Of a DNA stretch of 64,000 nt, positions 45,578-54,580 are shown one piece after another (position 1 is the first letter of the stretch; every line of letters starts with the position of its first letter). Under the pieces are notes generated by a model. That model saw only the letters and a list, made by a program, of their open reading frames with translations, was not told where the DNA came from and did no database searches. The DNA comes from CAISIP01 sp031383745 (GTDB lineage: Bacteria; Pseudomonadota; Gammaproteobacteria; Burkholderiales; Burkholderiaceae_C). Position numbers and translations under genes: made by a program. The DNA is taken from the NCBI GenBank assembly GCA_031383745.1, contig JANMZX010000050.1, forward strand, positions 1 through 64,000, in the 5' to 3' direction.

Positions 45578-46024
45578 TTACTTGCCCAGTTCTGCGGCTT
45601 GGTTCTCTTTGACCTGGTTGGCGCTCTGGATAGCCCTGCGTTGTTCGTCGGTCAGCGCAGCGAACCCGACCTCGGCCTTGGCCAATTCGGTGCACAGGTA
45701 CGTGTTGCCAGCAGCAGTCGCCTGGGCACCAAGGCACAACGCGCGAATGGATGCGGAGGCTGCGGGACTGGCCAACACCGCGCGCAGGTCCGGCGGGATC
45801 TTGGACAAGCGGCTTGCCTCATCGGTCTGCTTGCACAGGGCGGCATTACGTTGCCGGTATCTCGCGTCGGTGCATCTCTGCACCATCGTCTGCAATTCGG
45901 GCTGGCGCCCGAGCAGGGATTGGATCGCCGGTACCGCCAGCAGGTCTTCGATGATTCCGGCTTGGGCAGCGTTGAACGAAGCCGCCAGAACCAGCGCGGC
46001 TAGAAACTTGGACAGATGATTCAT
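45578..46024 (-). CDS. small exported protein of unknown function in the leu cluster
   Basis: No family recognised. The 148-residue product has a clear signal peptide (about 1-22, cleavage likely after NAAQA), a mature part with four cysteines (C51, C64, C97, C111) that could form two disulfides, and a lysine/glutamine-rich end. It overlaps leuD by 4 bp (ATGA), so it is translated with the leucine genes although nothing links it to leucine synthesis. In some Burkholderia a small lipoprotein (entericidin) gene sits at the comparable place, but this protein has no lipobox. Confidence 0.8.
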   Translation of the reverse strand: MNHLSKFLAALVLAASFNAAQAGIIEDLLAVPAIQSLLGRQPELQTMVQRCTDARYRQRNAALCKQTDEASRLSKIPPDLRAVLASPAASASIRALCLGAQATAAGNTYLCTELAKAEVGFAALTDEQRRAIQSANQVKENQAAELGK

Positions 46025-46683
46025 GTTGGCTCCTGAATACGCATGGAATTTGCCAGCCAGGGCTTTTCAGCCAAGCGCTGGTTCTCGAAAGCCCGGATCT
46101 TGTCGGCCTGTCTCAAGGTCAGCCCGATGTCGTCAAAGCCATTGAGCAGGCAATATTTGCGGAACGCCTCGACTTCAAACTGCAGTTCCTCGCCCTGCGG
46201 CTTGATGATAACCTGCCGCTCCAGGTCGATCGTGAGCCTGAAGCCCGGAAAGGCGTGGACCTCGTCGAACAACTGCCCCACCAGCTGGTCGGCCAGCATG
46301 ATCGGCAACAGCCCGTTCTTGAAGCTGTTGTTGAAGAAGATGTCGGCGTAGCTGGGCGCGATGATCGCGCGAAAACCGTACTGATCGAGCGCCCAGGGCG
46401 CATGCTCGCGCGACGACCCGCATCCGAAATTCTTCCGGGCCACAAGGATCGACGCACCCGCGTACCGGGGCTGGTTCAGAACGAAGTCAGGATTGGGTTT
46501 GCGGCTGGCCGGATCCTGCCCTGGAAAGCCGGCGTCGAGGTAACGCCACTCGTCGAACAGGTTTTGTCCGAAGCCGGTCTTGCGGATGGACTTCAGGAAC
46601 TGTTTGGGGATGATGGCGTCGGTGTCGACGTTCTCCCGGTCCATCGGAGCGACCAACCCCTTGTGTAGTGTAAATTTCTGCAT
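46021..46683 (-). CDS. leuD: 3-isopropylmalate dehydratase small subunit
   Basis: Swivel subunit of isopropylmalate isomerase, pairing with LeuC. The 220-residue protein has NVDTDAIIPKQFL and GCGSSREHAPWAL, the family marks. Two ATGs are in tandem; the second (46683) has the better spacing to GGAGG. Spacing to leuC is 65 bp. Confidence 0.96.
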   Translation of the reverse strand: MQKFTLHKGLVAPMDRENVDTDAIIPKQFLKSIRKTGFGQNLFDEWRYLDAGFPGQDPASRKPNPDFVLNQPRYAGASILVARKNFGCGSSREHAPWALDQYGFRAIIAPSYADIFFNNSFKNGLLPIMLADQLVGQLFDEVHAFPGFRLTIDLERQVIIKPQGEELQFEVEAFRKYCLLNGFDDIGLTLRQADKIRAFENQRLAEKPWLANSMRIQEPT

Positions 46684-46748
46684 CATGTCCTCCAGGCTGT
46701 GCCTTCAATCCTGTTTCTTGCCGGGTTGCCGACGCGCTCCCGGAACCA

Positions 46749-48170
46749 TCAGGAAAACCGCCGCACGTCGACGAAATGGCCATGGATGGCTGCCGCAGCG
46801 GCCATCGCCGGGCTCACCAGGTGGGTCCGTCCACCGGCACCTTGCCGGCCTTCGAAATTCCGGTTGCTGGTCGAGGCGCAGCGCTCCCCCGGCTCCAGCC
46901 GATCCGCGTTCATGGCCAGGCACATCGAGCACCCGGGTTCGCGCCATTCGAAACCGGCAGCCAGGAAGATTTCGTGCAGTCCCTCGCGTTCGGCTTGCTG
47001 TTTCACCAGCCCGGAGCCTGGCACGACCATGGCCAGCTTGATATTGGCTGCGACCTTGCGGCCGAGTTTCTTGACGAGTGCCGCCGCATCGCGCATGTCC
47101 TCGATACGGCTGTTGGTGCAGGACCCGATGAATACTTTGTCCACATAGATGTCATCCAGGGCCTTGCCGGGTGCCAGGCCCATGTAGATCAGCGCCCGCT
47201 CGATGGCGCTGCGCTTGTTGGCGTCCTTTTCCTTGTCCGGGTCGGGCACCCGTGCATCGATACCCAGCACCATTTCTGGTGACGTTCCCCAGGTCACCTG
47301 GGGCACGATCCGGGAGGCGTCCAACTCGATCGTGGCGTCGAATCTGGCGTCTGCATCGGAGTGCAGCGTTTTCCAGGACGTCACCGCATGCTCCCATTCG
47401 ACGCCTGACGGTGCCAGCGGCCGCCCCTTTACATAGTCGATGGTCTTCTGGTCGACCGCCACCAGCCCAGCCCGCGCACCGGCTTCGATGGCCATGTTGC
47501 AGACCGTCATGCGCCCCTCCATGCTCAGCGCCCGGATCGCCGCCCCGGCGAATTCGATGGTGTAGCCCGTTCCGCCGGCCGTTCCAATCTTGCCGATGAT
47601 GGCCAGAACGATATCCTTTGCCCCGCAACCGGGAGCCAGTACACCGTCCACCCGCACCAGCAGGTTCTTGGCCTTTTTGGCCAGCAATGTCTGTGTGGCC
47701 ATCACGTGTTCGACCTCACTGGTGCCGATTCCGTGGGCGAGGGCGCCGAAGGCTCCGTGGGTGGATGTATGCGAATCGCCGCATACGACGGTCATCCCGG
47801 GTAAGGTCGCGCCGGTTTCCGGGCCGATCACATGTACGATCCCCTGCCGCTTGGACAGGAAGGGGAAGTAGGCCGCGGAGCCGTACTGGCTGATATTGGC
47901 ATCCAGCGTCGTGATCTGCTCCCGGCTCACCGGATCGGTGATGCCGTCGTAGCCAAGTTCCCAGCCGGTGGTGGGCGTGTTGTGGTCGGCAGTGGCCACG
48001 ATCGAACTGACCCGCCACACCTTGCGGCCGGTCTGCCGAAGCCCTTCGAAGGCCTGTGGGCTGGTCACCTCGTGCACCAAATGCCGGTCAATGTAGAGCA
48101 CGGCCGTGCCGTCCTCTTCTGTGTGGACGACATGTTCGTCCCAGATCTTGTCGTAAAGCGTGCGGCTCAT
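46749..48170 (-). CDS. leuC: 3-isopropylmalate dehydratase large subunit
   Basis: Iron-sulfur aconitase-family subunit that isomerises 2- and 3-isopropylmalate. The 473-residue protein has cluster cysteines in FIGSCTNSR and PGCSMCLAMN, and VCGDSHTSTHGAFGAL near the active site. The start MSRTLYDKIWDEHVV at 48170 matches the family; an ATG six codons upstream (48188) is possible. A TAAAAT 25-30 bp upstream may be its -10 box. Confidence 0.96.
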   Translation of the reverse strand: MSRTLYDKIWDEHVVHTEEDGTAVLYIDRHLVHEVTSPQAFEGLRQTGRKVWRVSSIVATADHNTPTTGWELGYDGITDPVSREQITTLDANISQYGSAAYFPFLSKRQGIVHVIGPETGATLPGMTVVCGDSHTSTHGAFGALAHGIGTSEVEHVMATQTLLAKKAKNLLVRVDGVLAPGCGAKDIVLAIIGKIGTAGGTGYTIEFAGAAIRALSMEGRMTVCNMAIEAGARAGLVAVDQKTIDYVKGRPLAPSGVEWEHAVTSWKTLHSDADARFDATIELDASRIVPQVTWGTSPEMVLGIDARVPDPDKEKDANKRSAIERALIYMGLAPGKALDDIYVDKVFIGSCTNSRIEDMRDAAALVKKLGRKVAANIKLAMVVPGSGLVKQQAEREGLHEIFLAAGFEWREPGCSMCLAMNADRLEPGERCASTSNRNFEGRQGAGGRTHLVSPAMAAAAAIHGHFVDVRRFS

Positions 48171-48194
48171 GGTGCGGTTTTCTTGCATGACCCG

Positions 48195-48200
48195 ATTTTA
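48195..48200 (-). promoter_or_regulatory. possible -10 element for leuC
   Basis: TAAAAT (5 of 6 to consensus) on the minus strand between gltA and leuC. A TTGGTG lies 21 bp further up, too far for a standard spacer. If real, the leu genes are transcribed apart from gltA. Confidence 0.3.
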
Positions 48201-48267
48201 TGCCCGGCAGGCGAGCGCCATCACCAAGACCCTTGCTGCCCCGACCTGCAATGCTGTGTCGCGAGAC

Positions 48268-49578
48268 CTAGCGTTGGTCGATGGGCAGTACTGCGCGTTG
48301 CACCGACCCGGTGTACAACTGGCGCGGGCGCCCGATCTTGTATTCGGAATCGCCAATCATTTCGTTGAGTTGCGCGATCCAGCCGACAGTCCTTGCGAGC
48401 GCAAAGATCGCCGTGAACAGCGACGTCGGAATACCGATGGCGCGCTGCACGATGCCGGAGTAGAAGTCGACGTTGGGATATAGCTTGCGCTGCACGAAAT
48501 AGTCGTCCTCCAGGGCGATTTTTTCAAGCGCCATCGCCAGCTTGAACAGGGGGTCGTTTTCAAGCCCCAAGGACGTAAGGACCTCGCGACAGGTCTCCTG
48601 CATCAGCTTGGCGCGCGGATCGTAGTTCTTGTACACCCGGTGGCCAAACCCCATCAGCTTGATGCCGGAGTTCTTGTCCTTGACCTGGTTCATGAACTCG
48701 CCGACCTTGCTGACACCGCCCATGCGCTGGATGTCGGTCAGCATGTTCAGGCAGGCTTCGTTGGCCCCGCCGTGCGCCGGGCCCCACAGGCAGGCGACAC
48801 CCGCTGCGATTGCGGCAAACGGGTTGGTGCCGGAACTGCCGCACAGACGGACTGTCGACGTGGAAGCATTCTGCTCGTGGTCGGCATGCAGGATGAAAAT
48901 GCGGTCGAGCGCGCGTTCGATGACCGGGTTGACTTCGTAGGGCTCGCAGGGCGTTGCGAACATCATGTGCAGGAAGTTGCCCGCATAACTGAGGTTGTTG
49001 CGCGGGTACATGTAGGGCTGGCCAGCGCTGTATTTGTAGGCCATGGCCACCAGCGTGGGCATCTTCGCGATCAGGCGGATTGCGGAGATCTCGCGGTGCT
49101 CGGGATTGTTGATGTCGGTGCTGTCGTGGTAGAAGGCCGACAGCGCACCCACCAGCCCCGTCATGATCGCCATCGGATGCGCATCGCGGCGGAACCCGCG
49201 CAGAAAGAACTGCATCTGCTCGTTGACCATCGTGTGGTTGGTCACGCGCTTGGTGAAACTGGCCTTGGCTTCCGCGTCCGGCAGGTTGCCGTACAGCAGC
49301 AGGTGACAGGTTTCCAGGAAGTCGCAGTGCGTGGCCAACTGTTCGATCGGGTAGCCACGGTACAGCAGTTCACCCTTGTCGCCGTCGATGTAGGTGATGG
49401 TGGACTGGCAAGAGGCCGTGGACAGGAAACCCGGATCGTAGGTGAACATGCCGGTCTGTGCGTACAGCTTGCGGATATCGATCACGTCCGGCCCGACGCT
49501 GCCGCCATACACCGGCAATTCGATATTCGGTGTGCCGTTGCTGAATGACAGCGTGGCCTTGTTGTTAGCTAGTTTCAT
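48268..49578 (-). CDS. gltA: citrate synthase (type II)
   Basis: Condenses oxaloacetate and acetyl-CoA. The 436-residue protein is of the hexameric gram-negative type, with H269 in LWGPAHGGAN, H313 in GFGHRVYKNYD and the catalytic aspartate near LYPNVDFYSG. It follows sdhE by 10 bp and ends the sdhCDAB-sdhE-gltA series. No terminator hairpin is seen after it. Confidence 0.97.
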   Translation of the reverse strand: MKLANNKATLSFSNGTPNIELPVYGGSVGPDVIDIRKLYAQTGMFTYDPGFLSTASCQSTITYIDGDKGELLYRGYPIEQLATHCDFLETCHLLLYGNLPDAEAKASFTKRVTNHTMVNEQMQFFLRGFRRDAHPMAIMTGLVGALSAFYHDSTDINNPEHREISAIRLIAKMPTLVAMAYKYSAGQPYMYPRNNLSYAGNFLHMMFATPCEPYEVNPVIERALDRIFILHADHEQNASTSTVRLCGSSGTNPFAAIAAGVACLWGPAHGGANEACLNMLTDIQRMGGVSKVGEFMNQVKDKNSGIKLMGFGHRVYKNYDPRAKLMQETCREVLTSLGLENDPLFKLAMALEKIALEDDYFVQRKLYPNVDFYSGIVQRAIGIPTSLFTAIFALARTVGWIAQLNEMIGDSEYKIGRPRQLYTGSVQRAVLPIDQR

Positions 49579-49588
49579 GTTCGCCCTT

Positions 49589-49885
49589 TCAGCGGTGTTC
49601 TCTCAACATTCCCAGTACTTCGACAACGTCGTCACGGTCCAGGCCGGCATCGACCTGGCCAGGAGTCTTCTTGCCCAGATGCAGGTCGAGCAAATCATTG
49701 TCACTCAACTCCATCAATGCCTCGAGGCCTTGCGCTTGCCGGCGGGTCAATGCGCCCGCATACCGCAGCAAGAAGCGTTCCACAAACAGGTCATTTTCCA
49801 GCATGCCCCTGCGGCAGCGCCAACGCAGGCGGCTGAGTGCCCTTTCGTCCAGCAACTGGTGGGGGCCGGACAAATCCGTGGTCAT
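49589..49885 (-). CDS. sdhE: FAD assembly factor SdhE
   Basis: Small protein that helps attach FAD covalently to SdhA. The 98-residue product has the family motif RRGMLENDLFVERF (RGxxE) near residue 25 and a helical remainder. The start may be ATG 49885 or GTG 49897; neither has a clear ribosome-binding site. Its place between sdhB and gltA is the usual one in betaproteobacteria. Confidence 0.92.
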   Translation of the reverse strand: MTTDLSGPHQLLDERALSRLRWRCRRGMLENDLFVERFLLRYAGALTRRQAQGLEALMELSDNDLLDLHLGKKTPGQVDAGLDRDDVVEVLGMLREHR

Positions 49886-49898
49886 GTCGTCATGCACA

Positions 49899-50603
49899 TC
49901 ACACAGTGCGCAGGACCATCATTTCCTTGATCTTGCCGATTGCGCGGGTGGGGTTGAGCCCTTTAGGACAAACGTCGACGCAATTCATGATGGTGTGGCA
50001 GCGGAACAACCGGTACGGGTCTTCCAGGTTGTCCAGACGCTCGCCGGTGGCCTCGTCCCGGCTGTCGGCGATGAACCGGTAGGCCTGCAACAGCCCGGCC
50101 GGACCCACGAACTTGTCGGGGTTCCACCAGAAACTGGGGCAACTGGTCGAACAACTGGCGCACAGGATGCATTCGTACAGGCCGTTGAGCTCCTCGCGCT
50201 CCTGCGGACTTTGCAAGCGCTCCTTTTCCGGCGGTACGTTGTCGTTGACCAGGTAGGGCTTGATCGAGTTGTACTGCTTGAAGAACTGCGTCATGTCCAC
50301 TATGAGATCGCGGATCACGGGCAGCCCGGGCAGCGGCTTGAGTACGATCGAACCGGGCAGCGTGTTCATGTTGGTAAGACAGGCCAGCCCGTTCTTGCCA
50401 TTGATGTTCATCGCGTCAGAGCCGCACACACCTTCGCGGCAGGAGCGGCGGAACGAAATGCTGGGGTCGACCGACTTGAGCTTCATCAGCGCATCGAGCA
50501 ACATGCGCTCGGAGCCGTCCAACTCCACCTCGATCGTCTGCATGTAGGGCTTGGCGTCCTTGTCCGGGTCGTAGCGGTAGATCTGGAAGGTACGTTTTGT
50601 CAT
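49899..50603 (-). CDS. sdhB: succinate dehydrogenase iron-sulfur subunit
   Basis: Carries electrons from SdhA to quinone. The 234-residue protein has all three cluster sites: [2Fe-2S] with C55, C60, D63 and C75; [4Fe-4S] in CILCASCSTSCPS; [3Fe-4S] in CHTIMNCVDVCPKG. It lies 77 bp after sdhA and runs into sdhE. Confidence 0.97.
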   Translation of the reverse strand: MTKRTFQIYRYDPDKDAKPYMQTIEVELDGSERMLLDALMKLKSVDPSISFRRSCREGVCGSDAMNINGKNGLACLTNMNTLPGSIVLKPLPGLPVIRDLIVDMTQFFKQYNSIKPYLVNDNVPPEKERLQSPQEREELNGLYECILCASCSTSCPSFWWNPDKFVGPAGLLQAYRFIADSRDEATGERLDNLEDPYRLFRCHTIMNCVDVCPKGLNPTRAIGKIKEMMVLRTV

Positions 50604-50680
50604 GTGTCATTCACTCCGGTCGATACAGCAGATGTTGAGATTCCGGTCGCCCAATGTACAGGGCAATATCTGTGGGCGCA

Positions 50681-52471
50681 TCAGAAGGTGCGCACCTTCA
50701 TGGGTACCGATTCCACCGTCAGCGGCTTCATCTGCACCGGTTTGTAGCTCAGCCGGTTGCCTTCGCGGTACCACAAGGTGTGCTTGTGCCATTCGGCATC
50801 GTTGCGCCCGTTCGGATGTTCGGGGGTGTCGCCATAGTCGTCGACGGTGTGGGCGCCGCGGCTCTCATGCCTGGCTGCAGCGGAGACGATGGTCGCCTGC
50901 GCAGCCTCGATCAGGTTTTCCACCTCGAGGGCCTCGATGCGCGCGGTGTTGAACACCTGCGACTTGTCCTTCAGGTTGATCCGGCCCACGCGTTCGCGGA
51001 TCGCCGCGATCGCCGTGACGCCTTCATCCAGCTTGGCCTGCGTCCTGAAGACGCTCGCGTGCTTCTGCATCGTGTTGCGGATGTCATTGGCGACGTCCTG
51101 CGCATACTCGCCGTCATTCGCACCGTCCAGCCGGGCCAGACGCTCCTGTGTCCGCTCGGTGGCATCCTGGGGCAGGGCCTTGTGGTTCCTGTTCTTGTCG
51201 TTGAACTCGACGATATGGTTGCCGGCGGCGCGGCCGAACACCAGCAGGTCCAGCAGCGAATTGGTTCCCAGGCGATTCGCGCCATGCACGCTCACGCAGG
51301 AGCATTCACCGACCGCATACAGGCCCTGGACCGGCACGTTGTGCTCGCCGCCCTTCTGGTCGACGACCTGGCCGTGGATGTTAGTGGGGATGCCACCCAT
51401 CTGGTAGTGGATCGTAGGCACCACCGGGATCGGCTCGCGGGTCACGTCGACGTTGGCGAAATTCACACCGATCTCGTGCACCGAGGGCAGGCGCTTCATG
51501 ATGGTGTCGGCGCCGAGATGGTCGAGTTTCAGCAGCACATGGTCCTTGTTCGGCCCGCATCCGCGACCTTCCTTGATCTCCTGATCCATGCAACGGGAGA
51601 CGAAGTCGCGCGGGGCGAGATCCTTCAGGGTGGGCGCGTAGCGCTCCATGAAGCGTTCGCCGTTGCTGTTGACCAGAATGGCGCCTTCCCCGCGACAGCC
51701 TTCGGTCAACAGTACGCCGGCTCCGGCCACTCCCGTCGGGTGAAATTGCCAGAACTCCATGTCTTCCAGCGCAAGCCCGGCGCGTGCCGCCATGCCCAGG
51801 CCGTCACCGGTGTTGATGAAGGCGTTGGTGGATGCTGCAAAGATGCGACCGGCGCCGCCGGTGGCCAGCATCGTGGTCTTGGCCTGCAGGACATGCAGTT
51901 CGCCGGTTTCCATCTCCAGTGCCGTGACGCCAACCACGTCGCCCTCGGCATCCCGAATCAGGTCGAGGGCCATCCATTCCACGAAAAACGCGGTGCGCGC
52001 CTTCACGTTTTGCTGGTACAGGGTGTGGAGCATCGCGTGACCCGTGCGGTCCGCTGCGGCGCACGCGCGTTCGACGGCTTTCTCCCCGTAGTTGGCCGTA
52101 TGCCCGCCAAAGGGGCGCTGGTAGATGGTCCCGTCCGGATTGCGGTCGAACGGCATGCCCATGTGCTCCAGGTCGTAGACCACCTTGGGCGCTTCGCGGC
52201 ACATGAACTCGATCGCGTCCTGGTCGCCCAGCCAGTCCGACCCTTTCACCGTGTCGTAAAAGTGGTAATGCCAGTTGTCTTCGTTCATGTTTCCAAGCGA
52301 GGCGCCGATGCCGCCTTGGGCGGCCACAGTGTGCGAACGTGTGGGGAACACCTTGGACAACACCGCAACATTCAGGCCTGCCCGCGCCAACTGCAGCGAC
52401 GCGCGCATGCCGGAACCGCCCGCGCCGATGATGACGACGTCGAACCTGCGTTTTGAGATGGATTTGGTCAT
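50681..52471 (-). CDS. sdhA: succinate dehydrogenase flavoprotein subunit
   Basis: Oxidises succinate to fumarate. The 596-residue protein has the FAD-binding GAGGSGMRASLQ, the histidine for covalent FAD (H47 in RSHTVAAQGG) and the active-site HPTGVAGAG and ANRLGTNSLLDL motifs. FAD attachment should need SdhE, encoded in the same operon. Confidence 0.98.
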   Translation of the reverse strand: MTKSISKRRFDVVIIGAGGSGMRASLQLARAGLNVAVLSKVFPTRSHTVAAQGGIGASLGNMNEDNWHYHFYDTVKGSDWLGDQDAIEFMCREAPKVVYDLEHMGMPFDRNPDGTIYQRPFGGHTANYGEKAVERACAAADRTGHAMLHTLYQQNVKARTAFFVEWMALDLIRDAEGDVVGVTALEMETGELHVLQAKTTMLATGGAGRIFAASTNAFINTGDGLGMAARAGLALEDMEFWQFHPTGVAGAGVLLTEGCRGEGAILVNSNGERFMERYAPTLKDLAPRDFVSRCMDQEIKEGRGCGPNKDHVLLKLDHLGADTIMKRLPSVHEIGVNFANVDVTREPIPVVPTIHYQMGGIPTNIHGQVVDQKGGEHNVPVQGLYAVGECSCVSVHGANRLGTNSLLDLLVFGRAAGNHIVEFNDKNRNHKALPQDATERTQERLARLDGANDGEYAQDVANDIRNTMQKHASVFRTQAKLDEGVTAIAAIRERVGRINLKDKSQVFNTARIEALEVENLIEAAQATIVSAAARHESRGAHTVDDYGDTPEHPNGRNDAEWHKHTLWYREGNRLSYKPVQMKPLTVESVPMKVRTF

Positions 52472-52514
52472 GGATATCTACTAGGTAACTGGGGCGTGGA
52501 CGGGGCGGCCGGCG

Positions 52515-52880
52515 TCAAAGACGCCAGAGGACCTGGATCGCCCATCCGGCGCAGCCGACAAGCCAAACGATGGAAAATATCTGCAAGCAAAGACGCACGG
52601 CAACCGGCTTGATGTAATCCATCCAGATGTCGCGCACGCCGACCCACACGTGGTAGAGCAAGGCGACGATGACCACGAAAGTGAGCACCTTCATCCATTG
52701 GGCCGCAAAAATGCCAGCCCACAGGTCATAGCCCACGGGCCCCTTCTTCAGCAGCAGTTGCGCCAGGACGACTAGTGTGAAGAGCGCCATGAGGGCGGCG
52801 GTGACGCGCTGGCTCAACCAGTCGCGCAAACCGTAGTGCGCACCCACGACGATGCGCTTGGATCCGAAGTTGACTGCCAT
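52515..52880 (-). CDS. sdhD: succinate dehydrogenase membrane anchor subunit SdhD
   Basis: Second membrane anchor with three helices in 121 residues and the conserved LYHVWVGVRDIWMDY segment, whose histidine and Asp-Tyr lie near heme and quinone. The ATG at 52880 has an AAAGGATCA ribosome-binding site; the longer frame to 52967 is not supported. Gap of 108 bp after sdhC and 43 bp to sdhA. Confidence 0.94.
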   Translation of the reverse strand: MAVNFGSKRIVVGAHYGLRDWLSQRVTAALMALFTLVVLAQLLLKKGPVGYDLWAGIFAAQWMKVLTFVVIVALLYHVWVGVRDIWMDYIKPVAVRLCLQIFSIVWLVGCAGWAIQVLWRL

Positions 52881-52988
52881 GATGGGTGATCCTTTCAATA
52901 AGCGATGCGCCGTCGGCGTCAACGCAACACTATGGTGGTGACCCCGGATTGCGGGTGCATGCGACACTCCACACGGCTCGACATGGCG

Positions 52989-53435
52989 TCAGTAGAGTCC
53001 GAACAATTTGGCCCCGCACGCCAGTGTCAGCCCAATGCTCAGCGCCAGAGTTGCCACAGCCGAACTCTTGCCGAACTCCTTGCTGACCGCATGGTTGATG
53101 TCCATCCACAGGTGCCGCAGCCCGGCAATCAGGTGGTGCAGATAAGCCCAGATCAGCGCCAGCACCACCAGTTTCAGGAACCAGCCGGCAAATGGTCCCA
53201 GGCCAGCCTGGCCAAACGCCTGGGTGAACCGGGCGAATGAGATCTCCGATGAGACCGAGGCATCGAACATCCAGATGATGAACGGCAGCAGCGCAAACAT
53301 CAGGGCGCCGCTGATGCGATGCAGGATGGACACGATGCCCGCGACGGGCAGGCGGTACCCGGGCAGGTCGGTGAACGCGTTGATATTGCGAAACTCGGGA
53401 CGCTTGGGTCGGGTGGGGGATGCCAGATCAGTCAT
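52989..53435 (-). CDS. sdhC: succinate dehydrogenase cytochrome b556 subunit
   Basis: Heme- and quinone-binding membrane anchor. The 148-residue protein has the SILHRISGALMF signature and the heme-ligand region HHLIAGLRHLWMD, with three membrane helices. It is the first sdh gene; the 153-bp gap upstream carries a promoter candidate, and the GntR gene lies beyond on the same strand. Confidence 0.95.
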   Translation of the reverse strand: MTDLASPTRPKRPEFRNINAFTDLPGYRLPVAGIVSILHRISGALMFALLPFIIWMFDASVSSEISFARFTQAFGQAGLGPFAGWFLKLVVLALIWAYLHHLIAGLRHLWMDINHAVSKEFGKSSAVATLALSIGLTLACGAKLFGLY

Positions 53436-53496
53436 GGGTTCACTTTAGCTTGGGGTGGATGTCACCGGAGGTCCGCTGCTGGGGCGTTGTCGCAAA

Positions 53497-53524
53497 ATTC
53501 TATTTCAACCTGGTCGACTGACAT
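53497..53524 (-). promoter_or_regulatory. candidate promoter for sdhCDAB-sdhE-gltA
   Basis: On the minus strand ATGTCA (53519-53524) and TAGAAT (53497-53502) are 16 bp apart. The -10 box matches 5 of 6 and the -35 box 4 of 6. It would start transcription about 55 bp before sdhC. Confidence 0.35.
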
Positions 53525-53588
53525 GGGACTTGCATGCATTGCCCGGAAATCCCTTGTCGGGCCGCGGGGCAAACATGCGGCGGCGGCA

Positions 53589-54392
53589 TCAACTGAGCTC
53601 ATTGAGGTAGTGGTGCTTGTCCGTCCGATACAGGCCGCGGCGCAACTCGATGGCCTTGTCGTCGTAGGTGAAGGCGATGCGTTCCACACTGAGCATCGGC
53701 GTATTCTGCGTCATCCTGAGGAGTGCGGCCTGACCGGCATCGGGCAGTACGGCGCGAATCTTCTCCTTTGCCCGCACCATGCGCACGCCGAATTCGGTCT
53801 CGAACAGGGCGTACATCGGGCCGTCGTAGGTGCTCAGACGGTCGGCGGTGAGACCCTTGAATGGCGCGGCCGGCAGCCAGATGTCTTCGAGGATGGTCGG
53901 TTCACCCGAGAACGAAAGGACCCGGCGAACCTGAAGCACTGGGTCGCCTGCCCGCATGTTGAGTGCGCGGGCGATGTCTGCCGTGGCGCGCTGGCGCCGG
54001 CAGTCGACGATCTGGCGTTGTGCCGGGCCTTCGCTGCTGGGGTCGCCGTCGTCCGGCATCAGCTTGAGGAACCGGTACTGCACATGGTGTTCAGCGTGCG
54101 TCGCGACGAATGTGCCCTTGCCCTGGCGTCGCACCAGCAGGTTCTCCGCGGCCAACTCGTCGATGGCCTTGCGCACGGTGCCCTGGCTGACGCGAAAACG
54201 CGCCGCGAACTCCATCTCGCTGGGAATGGCTTCGCTGGGTTTCCATTCGCCGGCCTGCAGGCTCTTGAGCATCAGGGCCTTGATCTGCTGGTACAGCGGG
54301 CTGAACGCAGGGCTGGAACCCAGGCCGGCAGGCGGGCCGATGGCGGGTACTTCAGCGGCAGAAAAGGCAGGAAGGGGGTTGGATTGCTGCAT
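53589..54392 (-). CDS. GntR-family (HutC/UTRA) transcriptional regulator, probable TCA-cycle regulator
   Basis: The 267-residue protein has an N-terminal GntR winged helix (about 30-98, with AIPSEMEFAARFRVSQGTVR and the wing VRRQGKGTFVATH) and a C-terminal UTRA ligand-binding domain (about 115-262). A 30-residue alanine/proline-rich tail precedes the DNA-binding domain. It lies between sdhC (same strand, downstream) and the divergent mdh. Its own predicted promoter has a perfect palindrome in the spacer, which suggests autorepression. The ligand, perhaps a TCA intermediate, is inference. Confidence 0.92.
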   Translation of the reverse strand: MQQSNPLPAFSAAEVPAIGPPAGLGSSPAFSPLYQQIKALMLKSLQAGEWKPSEAIPSEMEFAARFRVSQGTVRKAIDELAAENLLVRRQGKGTFVATHAEHHVQYRFLKLMPDDGDPSSEGPAQRQIVDCRRQRATADIARALNMRAGDPVLQVRRVLSFSGEPTILEDIWLPAAPFKGLTADRLSTYDGPMYALFETEFGVRMVRAKEKIRAVLPDAGQAALLRMTQNTPMLSVERIAFTYDDKAIELRRGLYRTDKHHYLNELS

Positions 54393-54441
54393 GGATCACC
54401 CGGACGGCAGCCCGGACTGGGGCCACCTGCGTGGTGGTCGA

Positions 54442-54469
54442 ATCATATCTTATATAAGACATAAGACAA
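54442..54469 (-). promoter_or_regulatory. candidate gntR promoter
   Basis: Minus strand: TTGTCT (54464-54469) and TATGAT (54442-54447) with a 16-bp spacer. The -10 matches 5 of 6. The spacer is almost filled by the palindrome at 54448-54459. Confidence 0.45.
54448..54467. promoter_or_regulatory. candidate GntR operator
   Basis: TCTTATATAAGA is a perfect 12-bp palindrome (54448-54459), followed by a second ATAAGAC half-site in direct repeat (54461-54467). AT-rich palindromes of this form and size are usual for GntR/HutC regulators. It overlaps the gntR promoter spacer and lies 11 bp upstream of the mdh -35 candidate, so one site could serve both directions. Confidence 0.55.
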
Positions 54470-54470
54470 G

Positions 54471-54500
54471 TTGACCACGGCGACTTTTCAGGGGTAAACT
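54471..54500 (+). promoter_or_regulatory. candidate mdh promoter
   Basis: TTGACC (54471-54476) and TAAACT (54495-54500) are 18 bp apart. The -35 matches 5 of 6 and the -10 4 of 6. It would produce a leader of about 75 nt before mdh. Confidence 0.45.
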
Positions 54501-54580
54501 CGCCCGGATTGAGGCAGGCTCGGGCAACTCGTCGGGCCCTTGTGCTCAACCGCTTCCCACCACTTCCTGGAGTCAATCTC

